A stretch of 64,000 nucleotides of DNA from Streptomyces sp. R302 (GCF_012927245.1 NZ_JABBGE010000006.1:532582-596581); one strand, 5' to 3'. Counted from the first letter of the stretch, positions 39,264 through 47,694 are shown. Notes: generated from the letters alone by a model not told the origin. A program made the numbers and translations.

Positions 39264-40598
39264 ATGTCCGAGGTGACGACCACCGACCTGTACGAGGTCA
39301 CCATGGCGCTCTCGTACCTGCGGGAGGACATGCGGGCACCGGCCACGTTCAGCCTGTTCGTGCGGGATCTTCCGCCGGGGCGGGGGTTCCTGGTCGCCGC
39401 CGGTCTGGAACCGGCCCTCGACTACCTCGCCCGGTTCCGGGTGGGGCGTGCGGACGTCGAGGAGTTCGCGAGGGCGCTGCGGCGGCCGCTCGCGGACCTC
39501 GAACCCCTGCGGGGCCTCTCCTTCGACGGCGAGGTGCGGGCGGTGCCGGAGGGCAGGATCGTCCTCGCCGGTGAGCCGCTCCTGGAGGTCACCGCCCCGC
39601 TCCCCCAGGCCCAGCTGGTGGAGACGTACCTGCTGTCCCTGCTCTGCCACCAGACGGCGGTCGCCTCCAAGGCGGCCCGCTGCGTGCTCGCCGCCGACGG
39701 CCACCCCCTCGTGGACTTCTCGCTCCGTCGTACGCACGGCCCAGAGGCCGGCGGACAAGCGGCCCGGTTGTGCTCGCTGGTCGGATTCGCGGGCACCAGC
39801 AACGTCGCCGCCGCCTGCCGGTACGGCATCCCGGCGGCCGGCACGATGGCCCACTCGTACGTCGAGTGCTTCCCCTCGGAGGAACAGGCGTTCCGCGCCT
39901 TCGCCCGCACCCACCCGGGCCCGGTGACGTTCCTGGTCGACACCTACGACACCGGGCGCGGGGTCGCCACGGCGGCCCGTGTGTTCGCGGACCTCGGGCT
40001 CGCCGAGGGATGCGCGATCCGGCTCGACAGCGGTGACCTGGGGGCGCTGGCCCGCCGGGCCCGTGCCGCGCTCGACGCGGCCGGACTGGCGGACGTCCGG
40101 ATCATCGCGAGCGGGGGCCTGGACGAGTACGGGGTGGACCGGCTGGTACGGGAGGGCGCCCCCATCGACGCGTACGCCGTCGGGACGAAGGTCGGTACGG
40201 CCGCCGACGCGCCCTACCTGGACGCCGCGTACAAGCTGGTCGAGTACGACGGCAGGCCCGTCATGAAGCTGTCGTCCGCCAAGGTCACGTCGCCGGGTCC
40301 GAAACAGGTCTTCCGGGGGCCGGGGCTGCGCGACGTGATCGGGCTGGCCAACGAGAAGCCGCCCGAGGGGACGGAGCCGCTGCTGCGGACCGTGATGCGC
40401 GGCGGGCTGCGCCTGGGGCCGCCGGACACCCTCGCGGCGGCCCGAGCCCGCTTCGAGGCGGACCTCGCCGCTGTGCCGGAGGCGGCGCGCGCCATCGAGT
40501 CCCCGACCGCCCCCGTCCCTCCGATGTCCACTCGCCTGACGGCGCTGACGGCCGTGGTCCGCCACCGGATCGCCGTCCGGGCCTCGGCGACGGCCTAG
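39264..40598 (+). CDS. pncB: Nicotinate phosphoribosyltransferase (PncB2-like)
   Basis: Encodes 444 residues. I start at ATG 39264, although no good RBS is visible; ATG 39253 is in another frame. Motifs include the N-terminal DLYEVTMALSYL, SLRRTHGPEAG (catalytic His region), GTMAHSYVECF, the PRPP-site stretch FLVDTYDTGRG, RLDSGDLGALA, and SGGLDEYGVDRL followed by AVGTKVGTA. The enzyme makes nicotinate mononucleotide from nicotinate and PRPP with ATP, in the Preiss-Handler salvage of NAD. In M. tuberculosis the second copy, pncB2 (Rv0573c), belongs to the DosR regulon, and its position here is the same type of association. The ion-channel gene starts 15 bp downstream. Confidence 0.5.
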   Translation: MSEVTTTDLYEVTMALSYLREDMRAPATFSLFVRDLPPGRGFLVAAGLEPALDYLARFRVGRADVEEFARALRRPLADLEPLRGLSFDGEVRAVPEGRIVLAGEPLLEVTAPLPQAQLVETYLLSLLCHQTAVASKAARCVLAADGHPLVDFSLRRTHGPEAGGQAARLCSLVGFAGTSNVAAACRYGIPAAGTMAHSYVECFPSEEQAFRAFARTHPGPVTFLVDTYDTGRGVATAARVFADLGLAEGCAIRLDSGDLGALARRARAALDAAGLADVRIIASGGLDEYGVDRLVREGAPIDAYAVGTKVGTAADAPYLDAAYKLVEYDGRPVMKLSSAKVTSPGPKQVFRGPGLRDVIGLANEKPPEGTEPLLRTVMRGGLRLGPPDTLAAARARFEADLAAVPEAARAIESPTAPVPPMSTRLTALTAVVRHRIAVRASATA

Positions 40599-40613
40599 CG
40601 GAAGGAACGACCG

Positions 40614-41516
40614 ATGGCCTGGATCGTGACGCCACTGGGCGCTCTGCTGGTCCTCGCCATCCTCCGGGACGTCTTCCACACGCTGTGGCATCCGACCCGG
40701 CACGGCGGTCTGAGCAGACTCGTCATGCGGACCGTCTGGCGCGTGTCGGCCCATCGCGGCTCACGATGGCGGCCGGCCGGGCTCGCCGGCCCCCTCGGCA
40801 TGGTCGCGGTCGTCGCCGTGTGGGCCCTGACCGTGGCCGTGGGGTGGGGGCTCGTCTACTGGGCCCACATGCCGGACGACTTCTCGTACGCCTCCGAGCT
40901 CGCCCCCGCCCAGCACGCCGGCCCGGTGGACGCCCTGTACTTCTCCCTGGTCACTCTGGCCACGCTCGGCCTCGGCGACATCGCTCCGACCTCGGGATGG
41001 CTGCGCGTGCTGGCCCCGATGGAGGCCCTCGTGGGTTTCGTCCTGCTGTCCGCGACCGTGGCATGGATCCTCGGCATCTACCCGGCGCTCGCCCGCCGCA
41101 GGACCCTCGCCCTGCGCCTCTCCCACCTGCGCCGCAGTGCGACCACCACCCGCTCCCTCGACTCCGACGGCGGCGCGGCGATCCTCGACGGACTCGCCTC
41201 GTCGGTCGCCACGGTGACCGTCGATTTCCTGCAGTACGCGGAGTCGTACTACTTCCACGACGCCGACGAGCACACGTCCCTCCCCCGGCAACTCGGCTAC
41301 GCGCTGGCCTTGACCGCGCGGGCGGCGAAGGCAGGCCATCCGGACGTGCGGCTCTCCGCATCGGTCCTGGACAAGGCGCTGGAGGACCTCGCCGTCGTCC
41401 TCGACGAACGCTTCCTGCGCACCGGCGGAGAACCCGGACAGGTTTTCGCCGCCTGCGCCCGCGACCACGGCCACGGCCACGGCCACCCAAGAGGGCCGGA
41501 CGGGGGGCGACCATGA
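40614..41516 (+). CDS. Two-transmembrane potassium-channel-like protein
   Basis: Encodes 300 residues from ATG 40614 with GGAAGGA upstream. An N-terminal hydrophobic helix (3-18), helix at 62-83, a pore loop with filter-like TLATLGLGDIAP (near 117-128), and helix at 135-155 match an ion-channel-2 layout. The filter reads TLGLGD rather than TVGYGD, so selectivity may differ. The cytoplasmic C-terminus (160-300) is helical, without an RCK domain, and ends in a His-Gly tail (DHGHGHGHP) that could bind metal. Probably a cation leak or sensing channel used when membrane potential falls; inference. It is transcribed with pncB. Confidence 0.5.
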   Translation: MAWIVTPLGALLVLAILRDVFHTLWHPTRHGGLSRLVMRTVWRVSAHRGSRWRPAGLAGPLGMVAVVAVWALTVAVGWGLVYWAHMPDDFSYASELAPAQHAGPVDALYFSLVTLATLGLGDIAPTSGWLRVLAPMEALVGFVLLSATVAWILGIYPALARRRTLALRLSHLRRSATTTRSLDSDGGAAILDGLASSVATVTVDFLQYAESYYFHDADEHTSLPRQLGYALALTARAAKAGHPDVRLSASVLDKALEDLAVVLDERFLRTGGEPGQVFAACARDHGHGHGHPRGPDGGRP

Positions 41517-41557
41517 GACGTGGGGGCGCGGAGTCCGTACGCGGAAGGCGACCGGCG

Positions 41558-41765
41558 ATGAGACACCGCAGCGTGGCCGAGCCGCTGACGCCCACGGCCG
41601 TCAGCGTCGGGCGGCTCCGGCATCGACACGTCCGGCGCGCTCATGTCGAGCCCCGCCGTGGGAGTGAAGCGGCTGCCGGTGATCGGCGACGACGGACGGC
41701 TCGTGGGGGCCCGGGCGAGACTCTGCAACAGCGTCGACGGGGTCGTGGACCGACTCCGCCGCGAC
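41558..41765 (+). pseudogene. Decayed CBS-BON gene
   Basis: ATG 41558 follows GGAAGG and begins MRHRSVAEPLTPTAVSVG, a CBS-BON start. After a frameshift the reading frame around 41640 gives LMSSPAVGVKRLPVIGDDGRLVG, the CBS2 core with its helix deleted, and then SVDGVVDRLRR, the BON end. Together these three pieces keep the family order but only about a third of its length, in two frames. It occupies the space between the channel gene and the DUF4389 gene and explains most of this otherwise empty stretch. Confidence 0.5.
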
Positions 41766-41796
41766 CACCGGACCTCCAGCACAGGGAAGGAGCGAC

Positions 41797-42462
41797 ATGA
41801 ACGCCCCTCGAACACTCCCCCCGCCCGTCCGGGTGACGGCCACACTCGACGCCCCGCTCTCCCGCTGGCTGTGGCTGGTCAAGTGGATCCTCGCGATCCC
41901 GCACTGGATCGTGCTGTTCTTCCTGTGGATCGCCTTCCTGCTCGCGACGGTGATCGCCTTCTTCGCGATCCTGTTCACCGAGCGGTACCCGCGGTCCCTG
42001 TTCGACTTCAGCCTCGGCGTACTGCGCTGGTCGTGGCGGGTCTCGTACTACTCCTACGGCGCGCTCGGCACCGACCGGTACCCGCCCTTCAGCCTGGGCC
42101 CGGAACCCGACTACCCCGCGCGTCTCGACATCACCTACCCGGAGCGGCTCTCCCGCTCGCAGGTGCTGGTCAAGTGGTGGCTGCTGGCCATCCCGCACTA
42201 TCTGATCCTGGCGTTCTTCACCGGCGGCATGCGCGCAGGCTGGTGGGGCGGCGGCCTGATCACGCTGCTGGCGGTCATCGCCGGGTTCGCCCTGGCCTTC
42301 ACCTCGCGCTACCCGCGGGACCTGTTCGACCTGGTCGTGGGCCTGAACCGCTGGGTGCTGCGCGTAGCCGCCTACGCGAGCCTGATGACGGACGTCTATC
42401 CGCCCTTCCGCCTCGACCAGGGCGGGGACGAGCCGGCGCCGCCGCCGGAGAAGTCCCTCTGA
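41797..42462 (+). CDS. DUF4389 membrane protein
   Basis: Encodes 221 residues from ATG 41797, with GAAGGAG upstream. Two similar halves are visible: RYPRSLFDFSLGVLRWSWRVSYYSY-GTDRYPPFSL (55-105) and RYPRDLFDLVVGLNRWVLRVAAYASLMTDVYPPFRL (165-205). Each half is preceded by hydrophobic helices (27-60, 128-165), so the protein is an internal duplication with about four membrane segments. The molecular function of DUF4389 is not known to me. Its placement in the stress island suggests a membrane role in dormancy. Confidence 0.5.
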   Translation: MNAPRTLPPPVRVTATLDAPLSRWLWLVKWILAIPHWIVLFFLWIAFLLATVIAFFAILFTERYPRSLFDFSLGVLRWSWRVSYYSYGALGTDRYPPFSLGPEPDYPARLDITYPERLSRSQVLVKWWLLAIPHYLILAFFTGGMRAGWWGGGLITLLAVIAGFALAFTSRYPRDLFDLVVGLNRWVLRVAAYASLMTDVYPPFRLDQGGDEPAPPPEKSL

Positions 42463-42469
42463 CGCCCCA

Positions 42470-42740
42470 GACCAGCCCGATCTCGCGGAGCGCGGCGTGG
42501 TCGGTGCGGGCCGCGAAGGCGGTGCCGACCTGGCACGTGACGATTCCGGCGAACGTGGCCGTCGTCGTCACATGAGCACGATGAAGGGGGGCCTCGCCGG
42601 TGGGGTCGCCGGGCTGCCGGCCCGGCGCGCCAGAGGACGTAGAAGAACGCGGCCATCACGAGGACGGCCGAGACGAGGCCCAGGTATGCCCAGGCGCGGA
42701 CGAGCATGTCAAAGGCGAGGGCGGCGGCCCACCGCAGCAG
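42470..42740 (-). pseudogene. C-terminal remnant of a P-type cation ATPase
   Basis: On the minus strand, MLVRAWAYLGLVSAVLVMAAFFYVLWRAG is followed, after a one-base frame change near 42600, by LHRAHVTTTATFAGIVTCQVGTAFAARTDHAALREIGL. In intact PacL-type ATPases of actinomycetes these elements lie in the last four membrane helices in this order. Everything upstream (catalytic domains) is absent. It lies against the 3' end of the DUF4389 gene on the other strand. The intact ATPase at 26281 has a different C-terminal sequence, so this was a separate gene. Confidence 0.5.
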
Positions 42741-42836
42741 GGTCAGGGGATGCGCCGGCTGTACGGCCACCTCCCGCCGGAACGGGGCGCTCGTCTTTCG
42801 GCGCACCCCGTTCGGGCCGTCCGCCCGGCGTCGCCG

Positions 42837-43442
42837 TCAGGCATCGTCCGTCCCGGGGCCGTCTTCCGGGCCGCTCTCCCTCCGGAGGCGGCCGGACCAG
42901 ACGGGCTCGATCTGCTCCCACTCGCGTTCCAGGGCCGCGAGCGTACGGCCGTCGATCCTCCGTCGCAGGAGGACGAGGACCCCGGCTCCGGTGGCGGCGA
43001 CCGCTCCCGCTGCGGCGGTGCCGCCGACGAGGGAGGTCAGCACGATGTCCGACGAGCCGCCGGCCCGCCGAACGGCGGCGCCGGAGTCGTCCACCGTGAC
43101 GGTCACGGTCCGTCCCTGGGGCGATCCGGCCGGGACCTCGACGGTGCCGGAGCGGCGCACGCCGTCCGGGTACTCCCACCGGGCGGGGGCCACGGCCCGG
43201 TTCGCCGCACCGCTCCGTGTCAGGGCGGACGCTTCCCGGGCCGCCCCCGTGGTGGTCGCCGTGACCTGGTGGAGTCGGGCGGCGCGGGCGCGCTCCGCCC
43301 GGGCTCCGAAGCTCCACAGGTATCCGGCGGCGATCGCGCCGCAGACCAGGGCGAGGGTCAGGACGACGATCACGGCCGTCCGGCGACCCGCGCCCCCGCG
43401 CGACGGTCGCGGCCCCGTGCGGGGCGGTTCACGGTCGGTCAT
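42837..43442 (-). CDS. Rv1733c-family membrane protein
   Basis: Encodes 201 residues from ATG 43442 with GGAGG seven bases upstream. There are two membrane helices, residues about 21-44 (TAVIVVLTLALVCGAIAAGY) and 137-162, flanking an outside domain with WEYPDGVRRSGTVEVPAGSPQGRTVTVTVDDSG. A charged C-terminal tail follows. The layout matches Rv1733c, a DosR-regulon membrane antigen whose biochemical role is unknown. The gene is the last of a leftward run that includes USPs, Hsp20 and flavodoxin. Confidence 0.5.
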   Translation of the reverse strand: MTDREPPRTGPRPSRGGAGRRTAVIVVLTLALVCGAIAAGYLWSFGARAERARAARLHQVTATTTGAAREASALTRSGAANRAVAPARWEYPDGVRRSGTVEVPAGSPQGRTVTVTVDDSGAAVRRAGGSSDIVLTSLVGGTAAAGAVAATGAGVLVLLRRRIDGRTLAALEREWEQIEPVWSGRLRRESGPEDGPGTDDA

Positions 43443-43489
43443 GGCACGCCTCCGGGCGCTTGTCTCCCCTCGGGCGGGAAGGCCGGGAC

Positions 43490-43993
43490 TCAGCCGTCTT
43501 CTTCGAGTGCGGCTCCGATGCGGTGGGCCCAGGCGCGGATGCGGGCCGGGTCGCGGAAGTCCCCGCCTTTGCCCTGGCGGACCATGGCCCGGGCGATGAG
43601 GTCCGGGTTGTCCGCGGTGAGGGCGCCCCCGAAGGTGACGTGCTCCCTCGCGCCGAGTTGCTTCATCCGGCGGGCGACCCCGCGTACGGGCGGGATGTCG
43701 TGCTGTTCGGCGGAGCTGTCGACGGGGCCGCTGCTGAAGAGCCAGACGGGCCGGTGTCGCAGTTGTTCGGCGTTGCGCCGGGCGCACCGGCGGGCCTTGC
43801 CGTTCCAGCGTCCGGCGTAGAGCGCTCCGCCGAGGACGACGCCGTCGTAGCCGCTGACGTCGGTGACGGTGTCGGCGGGACGGACGTCGGTGTCGAATCC
43901 GTCGTCCGCGAGGGTCCGGCCGATCTCGTCCGCGATGCCGGCGGTGGCGCCGTGCTTGCTGCCGTAGGCGACGAGGACGCGCTTCGGGGTCAT
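43490..43993 (-). CDS. Flavodoxin domain protein, HemG-like
   Basis: Encodes 167 residues from ATG 43993, overlapping the Hsp20 stop by 4 bp. The FMN phosphate loop VLVAYGSKHGATAGIADEIG is at the N-terminus, followed by YDGVVLGGALYAGRWNGKA, as in menaquinone-dependent protoporphyrinogen oxidase (HemG) and related flavodoxins. The C-terminus holds FGGALTADNPDLIARAMVRQGKGGDFRD. It may serve electron transfer or heme synthesis when oxygen is low. It is coupled translationally with hsp20. Confidence 0.5.
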   Translation of the reverse strand: MTPKRVLVAYGSKHGATAGIADEIGRTLADDGFDTDVRPADTVTDVSGYDGVVLGGALYAGRWNGKARRCARRNAEQLRHRPVWLFSSGPVDSSAEQHDIPPVRGVARRMKQLGAREHVTFGGALTADNPDLIARAMVRQGKGGDFRDPARIRAWAHRIGAALEEDG

Positions 43994-44442
43994 GACCGAT
44001 CCCTCTCTCCGTCGGCAGCCCGCTTGACGCGGATGGTCCGTGTCGTGCCGGTGTCCGGGGCGGGCATCGGGACCCGGACGGTCAGGATGCCGTCCGCGTA
44101 GGAGGCGTCCACGTCGTCGGCGGGGATGGTGCCCGGGAGGCGTACGGTCCTGCGGAACGCGCCGTAGCGGAACTCCGAGTGGTCCTTGTCCTCGGCGCTC
44201 TCCCGGTGCTCGGCGCTCACGGTGAGGAGGTTGTCGTCGACCGTCAGGGTGATGTCGTCCGGGTCCATCCCGGGGAGTTCCGCCCGCAGTGTGCAGACGC
44301 CGTCGCCGCTGGTGACCTCGACCGGGATGGCGTGGGCGGCCGTGGCGGGGCGCCATCCGGGGAGCCCGGGAAACTCCCGGCCGAACCAGGTGTCGAAGTC
44401 GGGGATGAAGCTGTGCCTGCGTTCCGGCTTGGCTCCGGTCAT
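43990..44442 (-). CDS. Hsp20/alpha-crystallin small heat-shock protein
   Basis: Encodes 150 residues from ATG 44442 with RBS GAGGAGG. The alpha-crystallin domain spans about 45-140, with IPVEVTSGDGVCTLRAELPGMDPDDITLTVDDNLLTVSAEH and the closing strand ASYADGILTVRVPMP. The N-terminus has a short WFGREFPGLPGW segment. Family members are ATP-independent holdases; HspX (Acr) is the best known product of the mycobacterial DosR regulon. The 365-bp leader between it and the USP gene upstream contains a palindrome of the island type at 44530. Confidence 0.5.
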   Translation of the reverse strand: MTGAKPERRHSFIPDFDTWFGREFPGLPGWRPATAAHAIPVEVTSGDGVCTLRAELPGMDPDDITLTVDDNLLTVSAEHRESAEDKDHSEFRYGAFRRTVRLPGTIPADDVDASYADGILTVRVPMPAPDTGTTRTIRVKRAADGERDRS

Positions 44443-44807
44443 CGTTCTCCTCCTCTTCCACGGTGCCGGGTGCCGCCCCGGCGGGTCGCGGAGGGTCTGC
44501 CTCCGCGTTTCCGGACTGCGACCTGTCCGGGGCCCTGGCGGCCCGGGTCGGTGAAGGGGCCGACACGTCGCACGGATCCCATGGCATCCTCCTCGGCTCT
44601 CGGACTGCTCGGCCGGGTAGCCGGGTCGGTAGGGCAGGGTGCGACCGGACGGGGTGCGCAGGTCGAGCGTTGGCTGCTCGCGGGCCGGCGGGGCTTGGCA
44701 CCGACGCGGATGCGCTGCATGACACTCACCTCTTCGTGGTCCTGGTCCTCCGGTTCCTCCTCCACCGTCCTCGGGCGCGGCGTGCGCGGTTCCCGGTGCC
44801 GAGCGGG
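44443..44807. other. Leader region of hsp20 without a supported gene
   Basis: This 365-bp stretch has no family-like reading frame. On the minus strand an ATG near 44583 has a good RBS (GAGGAGG) and would give a 47-residue basic peptide overlapping hsp20 by a few bases, but nothing else supports it. A stress palindrome lies at 44530-44544. The region is most simply the promoter and leader of hsp20. Confidence 0.5.
44530..44544. promoter_or_regulatory. Stress-island palindrome upstream of hsp20
   Basis: GGGCCCTGGCGGCCC, a weaker form of the recurring palindrome, lies 88 bp before the hsp20 start. Confidence 0.5.
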
Positions 44808-45731
44808 TCAACCTGGTGGAGGCCCGTCGGACTCCACGGGACGGGGCCGTTCGGCCCGGCCCCGGGCGTGGTCGCCACCGTCGCCCGGTGTGCCGGAGGG
44901 GACGGTGATCACCGGGCAGTCGGCGTGGTGCAGGAGGCCGTGGACCGTCGATCCGAGGCGCATGCCCGTGTAGCCGCCACGTCCGGTCCGGCCCACGACG
45001 AGGGCGAGCGATTCCCTTGCCGCCAGGACGAGTTGCCCGACCGGGTGCCCGCGGACGACGTCCTGGAGAATGCGCACGTCGGGATGGTGATCCGACCAGC
45101 CGGCCACGGACTCCGCGAGAAGACGACGACGCTCGGCCAGACCGGCCTCGGAGTCCTCGCGGGCGAGGACCGGACGGGGCCAGACCCATATCGCTCTCAG
45201 TCGTGCCTCGCGCAGGCTCGCCTCGCGGACGGCGAACGCGACGGCCTCCCGGCTCTGTTCGCTGCCGTCCACCCCGACCACGAGGGTCGGCGGATGGACC
45301 TCGGTGTGTTCCGGTGTCCGGACCACGACCACGGGGCAGGGGGCGCGCGCGGTGAGCGGGACGACCACCGAGCTCTCGCCGAGCAGTTCGGCGGCCCTGC
45401 CGCGCCGACGTGACCCGACCACCACCAGGTCGGCCTCGACGGCCCGGGCGAGCAGCACCGTGGCCGGTGCCCCGTCCACGAGTTCCGAAGTCGTCGGCAG
45501 AGTGCCGTGAAGCCTGCGGACGAGTTCCTCGACGTCGGCGAGCGCGGACTCCGCGCGGATCCGCAGGGCGGTGCGGTGGCCCAGGGCGTCGTACCTCAGC
45601 CGGTCGTGGACCGGGGGTACGGCGACGACGAGGCGCAGCCGCAGGCGTCTGCGGTCGGCCTCGTCCACGGCCCACACCAGGGCGGGTACGGAGACCTCCG
45701 CGGGGTCCACACCGAACAGGAGGTCGTTCAC
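44808..45731 (-). CDS. Tandem universal stress protein
   Basis: Encodes 307 residues from GTG 45731, overlapping the stop of the previous USP (GTGA). Two USP domains are present: MNDLLFGVDPAEVSVPALVWAVDEADRR at the start, and LVVGVDGSEQSREAVAFAVREASLR for the second, which ends in the ATP-loop VGRTGRGGYTGMRLGSTVHGLLHHADCPVITVPSG. It is the closest relative here of the USP at 28909. Its last 40 codons overlap a stress palindrome at 44843, and the tail past VPSG is Pro/Asp/Arg-rich and poorly conserved. Confidence 0.5.
   Translation of the reverse strand: MNDLLFGVDPAEVSVPALVWAVDEADRRRLRLRLVVAVPPVHDRLRYDALGHRTALRIRAESALADVEELVRRLHGTLPTTSELVDGAPATVLLARAVEADLVVVGSRRRGRAAELLGESSVVVPLTARAPCPVVVVRTPEHTEVHPPTLVVGVDGSEQSREAVAFAVREASLREARLRAIWVWPRPVLAREDSEAGLAERRRLLAESVAGWSDHHPDVRILQDVVRGHPVGQLVLAARESLALVVGRTGRGGYTGMRLGSTVHGLLHHADCPVITVPSGTPGDGGDHARGRAERPRPVESDGPPPG
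44843..44857. promoter_or_regulatory. Stress-island palindrome inside a USP 3' end
   Basis: GGGGCCGTTCGGCCC is one of the best copies of the motif but lies within the C-terminal codons of the USP at 44808-45731, some 400 bp before hsp20. The divergence of that C-terminal tail fits its being shaped by the regulatory sequence. Confidence 0.5.
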
Positions 45732-46636
45732 GGGGTGTCGCCGCCCCGCGTCCCGAAGTCGACGGGGACGATCTCCACGGGGCAGTGGGCGTGGTGGATG
45801 AGTGCGTGGGCGACGCGCCCGAGGGACGGGCCCACGCCGAGGGGCCGGTGTCCCCGGCCCATCACGACCAGGTCGGTGTGGGCACTCGCCTCGACGAGGA
45901 TCCCCGGGGTCGAGGTACCGGTCTCCACGTGGTGGGTGACGGGCAGGTCGGGGTACCACGCGCGGACGCGGTCGGCGAGGGCCTTCACCTCGTGCACCCG
46001 CCGGCGCGCGGCTCCGTCGAGGTCGTCGAGCATGGTCGCCACGTCGCCGACGTGCGTGAGGATGTTCCACACGCTCAGGAGGCGGAGCGGAACCTTGCGG
46101 ATGTCCGCCTCGACGGCGGCGAGGAGCAGCCACCCCAGGTCGTCGGAGTCACGGACCGCCGCGGTCACGGAACCCGCCTCGGGGCGGTCCGCCTCGCCGC
46201 GCACGACGATCACCGGCACGTCCGCACGGGCGGCCGCGCCCAGTCCCACGGAACCGAGCAGGAGGGCGGAGAAGCCTCCGAGCCCCCTGCTGCCGACGAC
46301 GATCGTCTTCTCGCCGCCGGCGGCCTCCCGAAGCGTGTCGAGCGCGTCCTGGCGTCCGAGCAGCCGGGTGACGACGAGGTCCGGGAAGCGTTCCTTGACC
46401 GCCGCCTCGGTCTCGGTCAGCAGGTCGCGGCCGGTTTCCCGGACGGCCTGGATCGTCTCGGCGTCGCTCCAATAGGCACGTCGGTCGGTGTCGACGGAGT
46501 GGACGAGATGCAGGGGGCGGGCCCGGCGGTCCGCCTCCGCGGCGGCCCAGAGGGCGGCCGTCCGGGCCGAGGGGGATCCGTCGATCCCCACGACGACGTC
46601 GGCCGGCTCCGGCCGGACGGGGGTCTCGCTGCTCAT
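45728..46636 (-). CDS. Tandem universal stress protein
   Basis: Encodes 302 residues from ATG 46636 with GAGGAGG upstream. First domain: VVVGIDGSPSARTAALWAAAEADRRARP, with the ATP loop VGSRGLGGFSALLLGSVGLGAAARADVPVIVVRG. Second domain: degenerate at its start, ending VMGRGHRPLGVGPSLGRVAHALIHHAHCPVEIVP, where the G-2x-G loop is altered. Here ATP binding should rest with domain 1, the reverse of the USP at 28909. It is divergent from another USP at 46825, and the shared promoter holds a palindrome. Confidence 0.5.
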   Translation of the reverse strand: MSSETPVRPEPADVVVGIDGSPSARTAALWAAAEADRRARPLHLVHSVDTDRRAYWSDAETIQAVRETGRDLLTETEAAVKERFPDLVVTRLLGRQDALDTLREAAGGEKTIVVGSRGLGGFSALLLGSVGLGAAARADVPVIVVRGEADRPEAGSVTAAVRDSDDLGWLLLAAVEADIRKVPLRLLSVWNILTHVGDVATMLDDLDGAARRRVHEVKALADRVRAWYPDLPVTHHVETGTSTPGILVEASAHTDLVVMGRGHRPLGVGPSLGRVAHALIHHAHCPVEIVPVDFGTRGGDTP

Positions 46637-46724
46637 GGCTCCTCCTCGGGTGTGCGCCCGGGGCTCGTACGGCGCCCGGAAGGGCGACACTCCTCACGCT
46701 GACACCACCCGCGACCGACGGCGA

Positions 46725-46739
46725 TGGGCCGTTCGGCCC
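46725..46739. promoter_or_regulatory. Stress-island palindrome between divergent USP genes
   Basis: TGGGCCGTTCGGCCC lies 88 bp from the leftward USP start and 85 bp from the rightward one, so it is centred for both. Confidence 0.5.
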
Positions 46740-46824
46740 CGATGCAGACCTACCCGGCCCTCACCCGGCGGTCGCACGCCGGACGAGCCTGGTGTCATCG
46801 ACGGCGACGGCCGGGGAGGCAGTG

Positions 46825-47685
46825 ATGACAGCGCAGGTCACCGTGGGACTGGACGGCTCGGCGGAGAGCATCGCCGCGGCGCGCTGGGCCTCGGGGGAGG
46901 CGGTTCTGCGTGGGGTTCCGCTCCGTCTGGTGCACGTGGAGGAATGGCCGAACGCCCCGGAGGTTCCGCTCCCCCACACCCGGACGCTGTACGAGCGGGC
47001 CGAGGCCCTCCTGCGCGACGAGGCCGACAGGGCCCGAACGGAACACCCCGATCTGGAAGTCACCACGGAGCGGGTGCGCGGGCGCGCGGCGGACGAACTG
47101 GTCGCGGCGGCGAACGAGGCGGATCTGCTGGTGCTCGGGTCGCGCGGACTCGGCGGAGTCCTCGGCTTCGTCGTGGGCTCCGTCTCCCTCGCGGTCGTCG
47201 GCACGGCCCGGGGGCCGGTCGTCCTCGTGCGCGCGGAGCGCCCCGAGCCGACGTCCTCCGCCCGCGGCATCGTGGTCGGGGTCGATCTCCACCACCCGTG
47301 CGAACCCCTGCTGGCCTTCGCCTTCGAGGAAGCCGCCGGACGGCGCGTTCCGTTGCGGTTCCTCAGCACCTGGACGCTGCCCCCCTCCTACGGCTACGCG
47401 GCCGCGGTGGACCCGGGTATCGGCGAGGAGCTGGGTGCCGGCGTGCGCGTCGGCCTCGACGAGCTGCTGTCTCCGTGGCGCACGCGGTATCCGGGCGCCG
47501 ATGTCACGGCCGAGGCGGTCATGGGCTCCGCCGCGTACCAGATGACCGAGGCGTCGCGGGAGGCGGAACTCGTCGTCGTGGGGCGCCGCGCCCGTCGGCT
47601 GCCGGTCGGCCCGCACGTCGGCCATGTGGCGCACGCGGTCGTCCACCACAGCCCGGCGCCGGTGGCGGTCGTCCCGCTGGGATGA
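46825..47685 (+). CDS. Tandem universal stress protein
   Basis: Encodes 286 residues. ATG 46825 has GGGGAGG upstream; a GTG 33 bp earlier is in frame without an RBS. Domain 1 (MTAQVTVGLDGSAESIAAARWASGEAVLRG) has an intact ATP loop LGSRGLGGVLGFVVGSVSLAVVG. Domain 2 begins IVVGVDLHHPCEPLLAFAFEEAAGR and ends VVGRRARRLPVGPHVGHVAHAVVHHSPAPVAVVPLG. It is the only rightward USP in the island and ends at a 64-bp perfect palindrome. Confidence 0.5.
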   Translation: MTAQVTVGLDGSAESIAAARWASGEAVLRGVPLRLVHVEEWPNAPEVPLPHTRTLYERAEALLRDEADRARTEHPDLEVTTERVRGRAADELVAAANEADLLVLGSRGLGGVLGFVVGSVSLAVVGTARGPVVLVRAERPEPTSSARGIVVGVDLHHPCEPLLAFAFEEAAGRRVPLRFLSTWTLPPSYGYAAAVDPGIGEELGAGVRVGLDELLSPWRTRYPGADVTAEAVMGSAAYQMTEASREAELVVVGRRARRLPVGPHVGHVAHAVVHHSPAPVAVVPLG

Positions 47686-47694
47686 GCGCCCGCT

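Noticed and set aside
44439..44765. A 47-residue basic peptide with a good RBS before hsp20
   Set aside because: No similarity to any family I know, runs into hsp20, and the composition is that of random GC-rich DNA; kept only as a note on the region.
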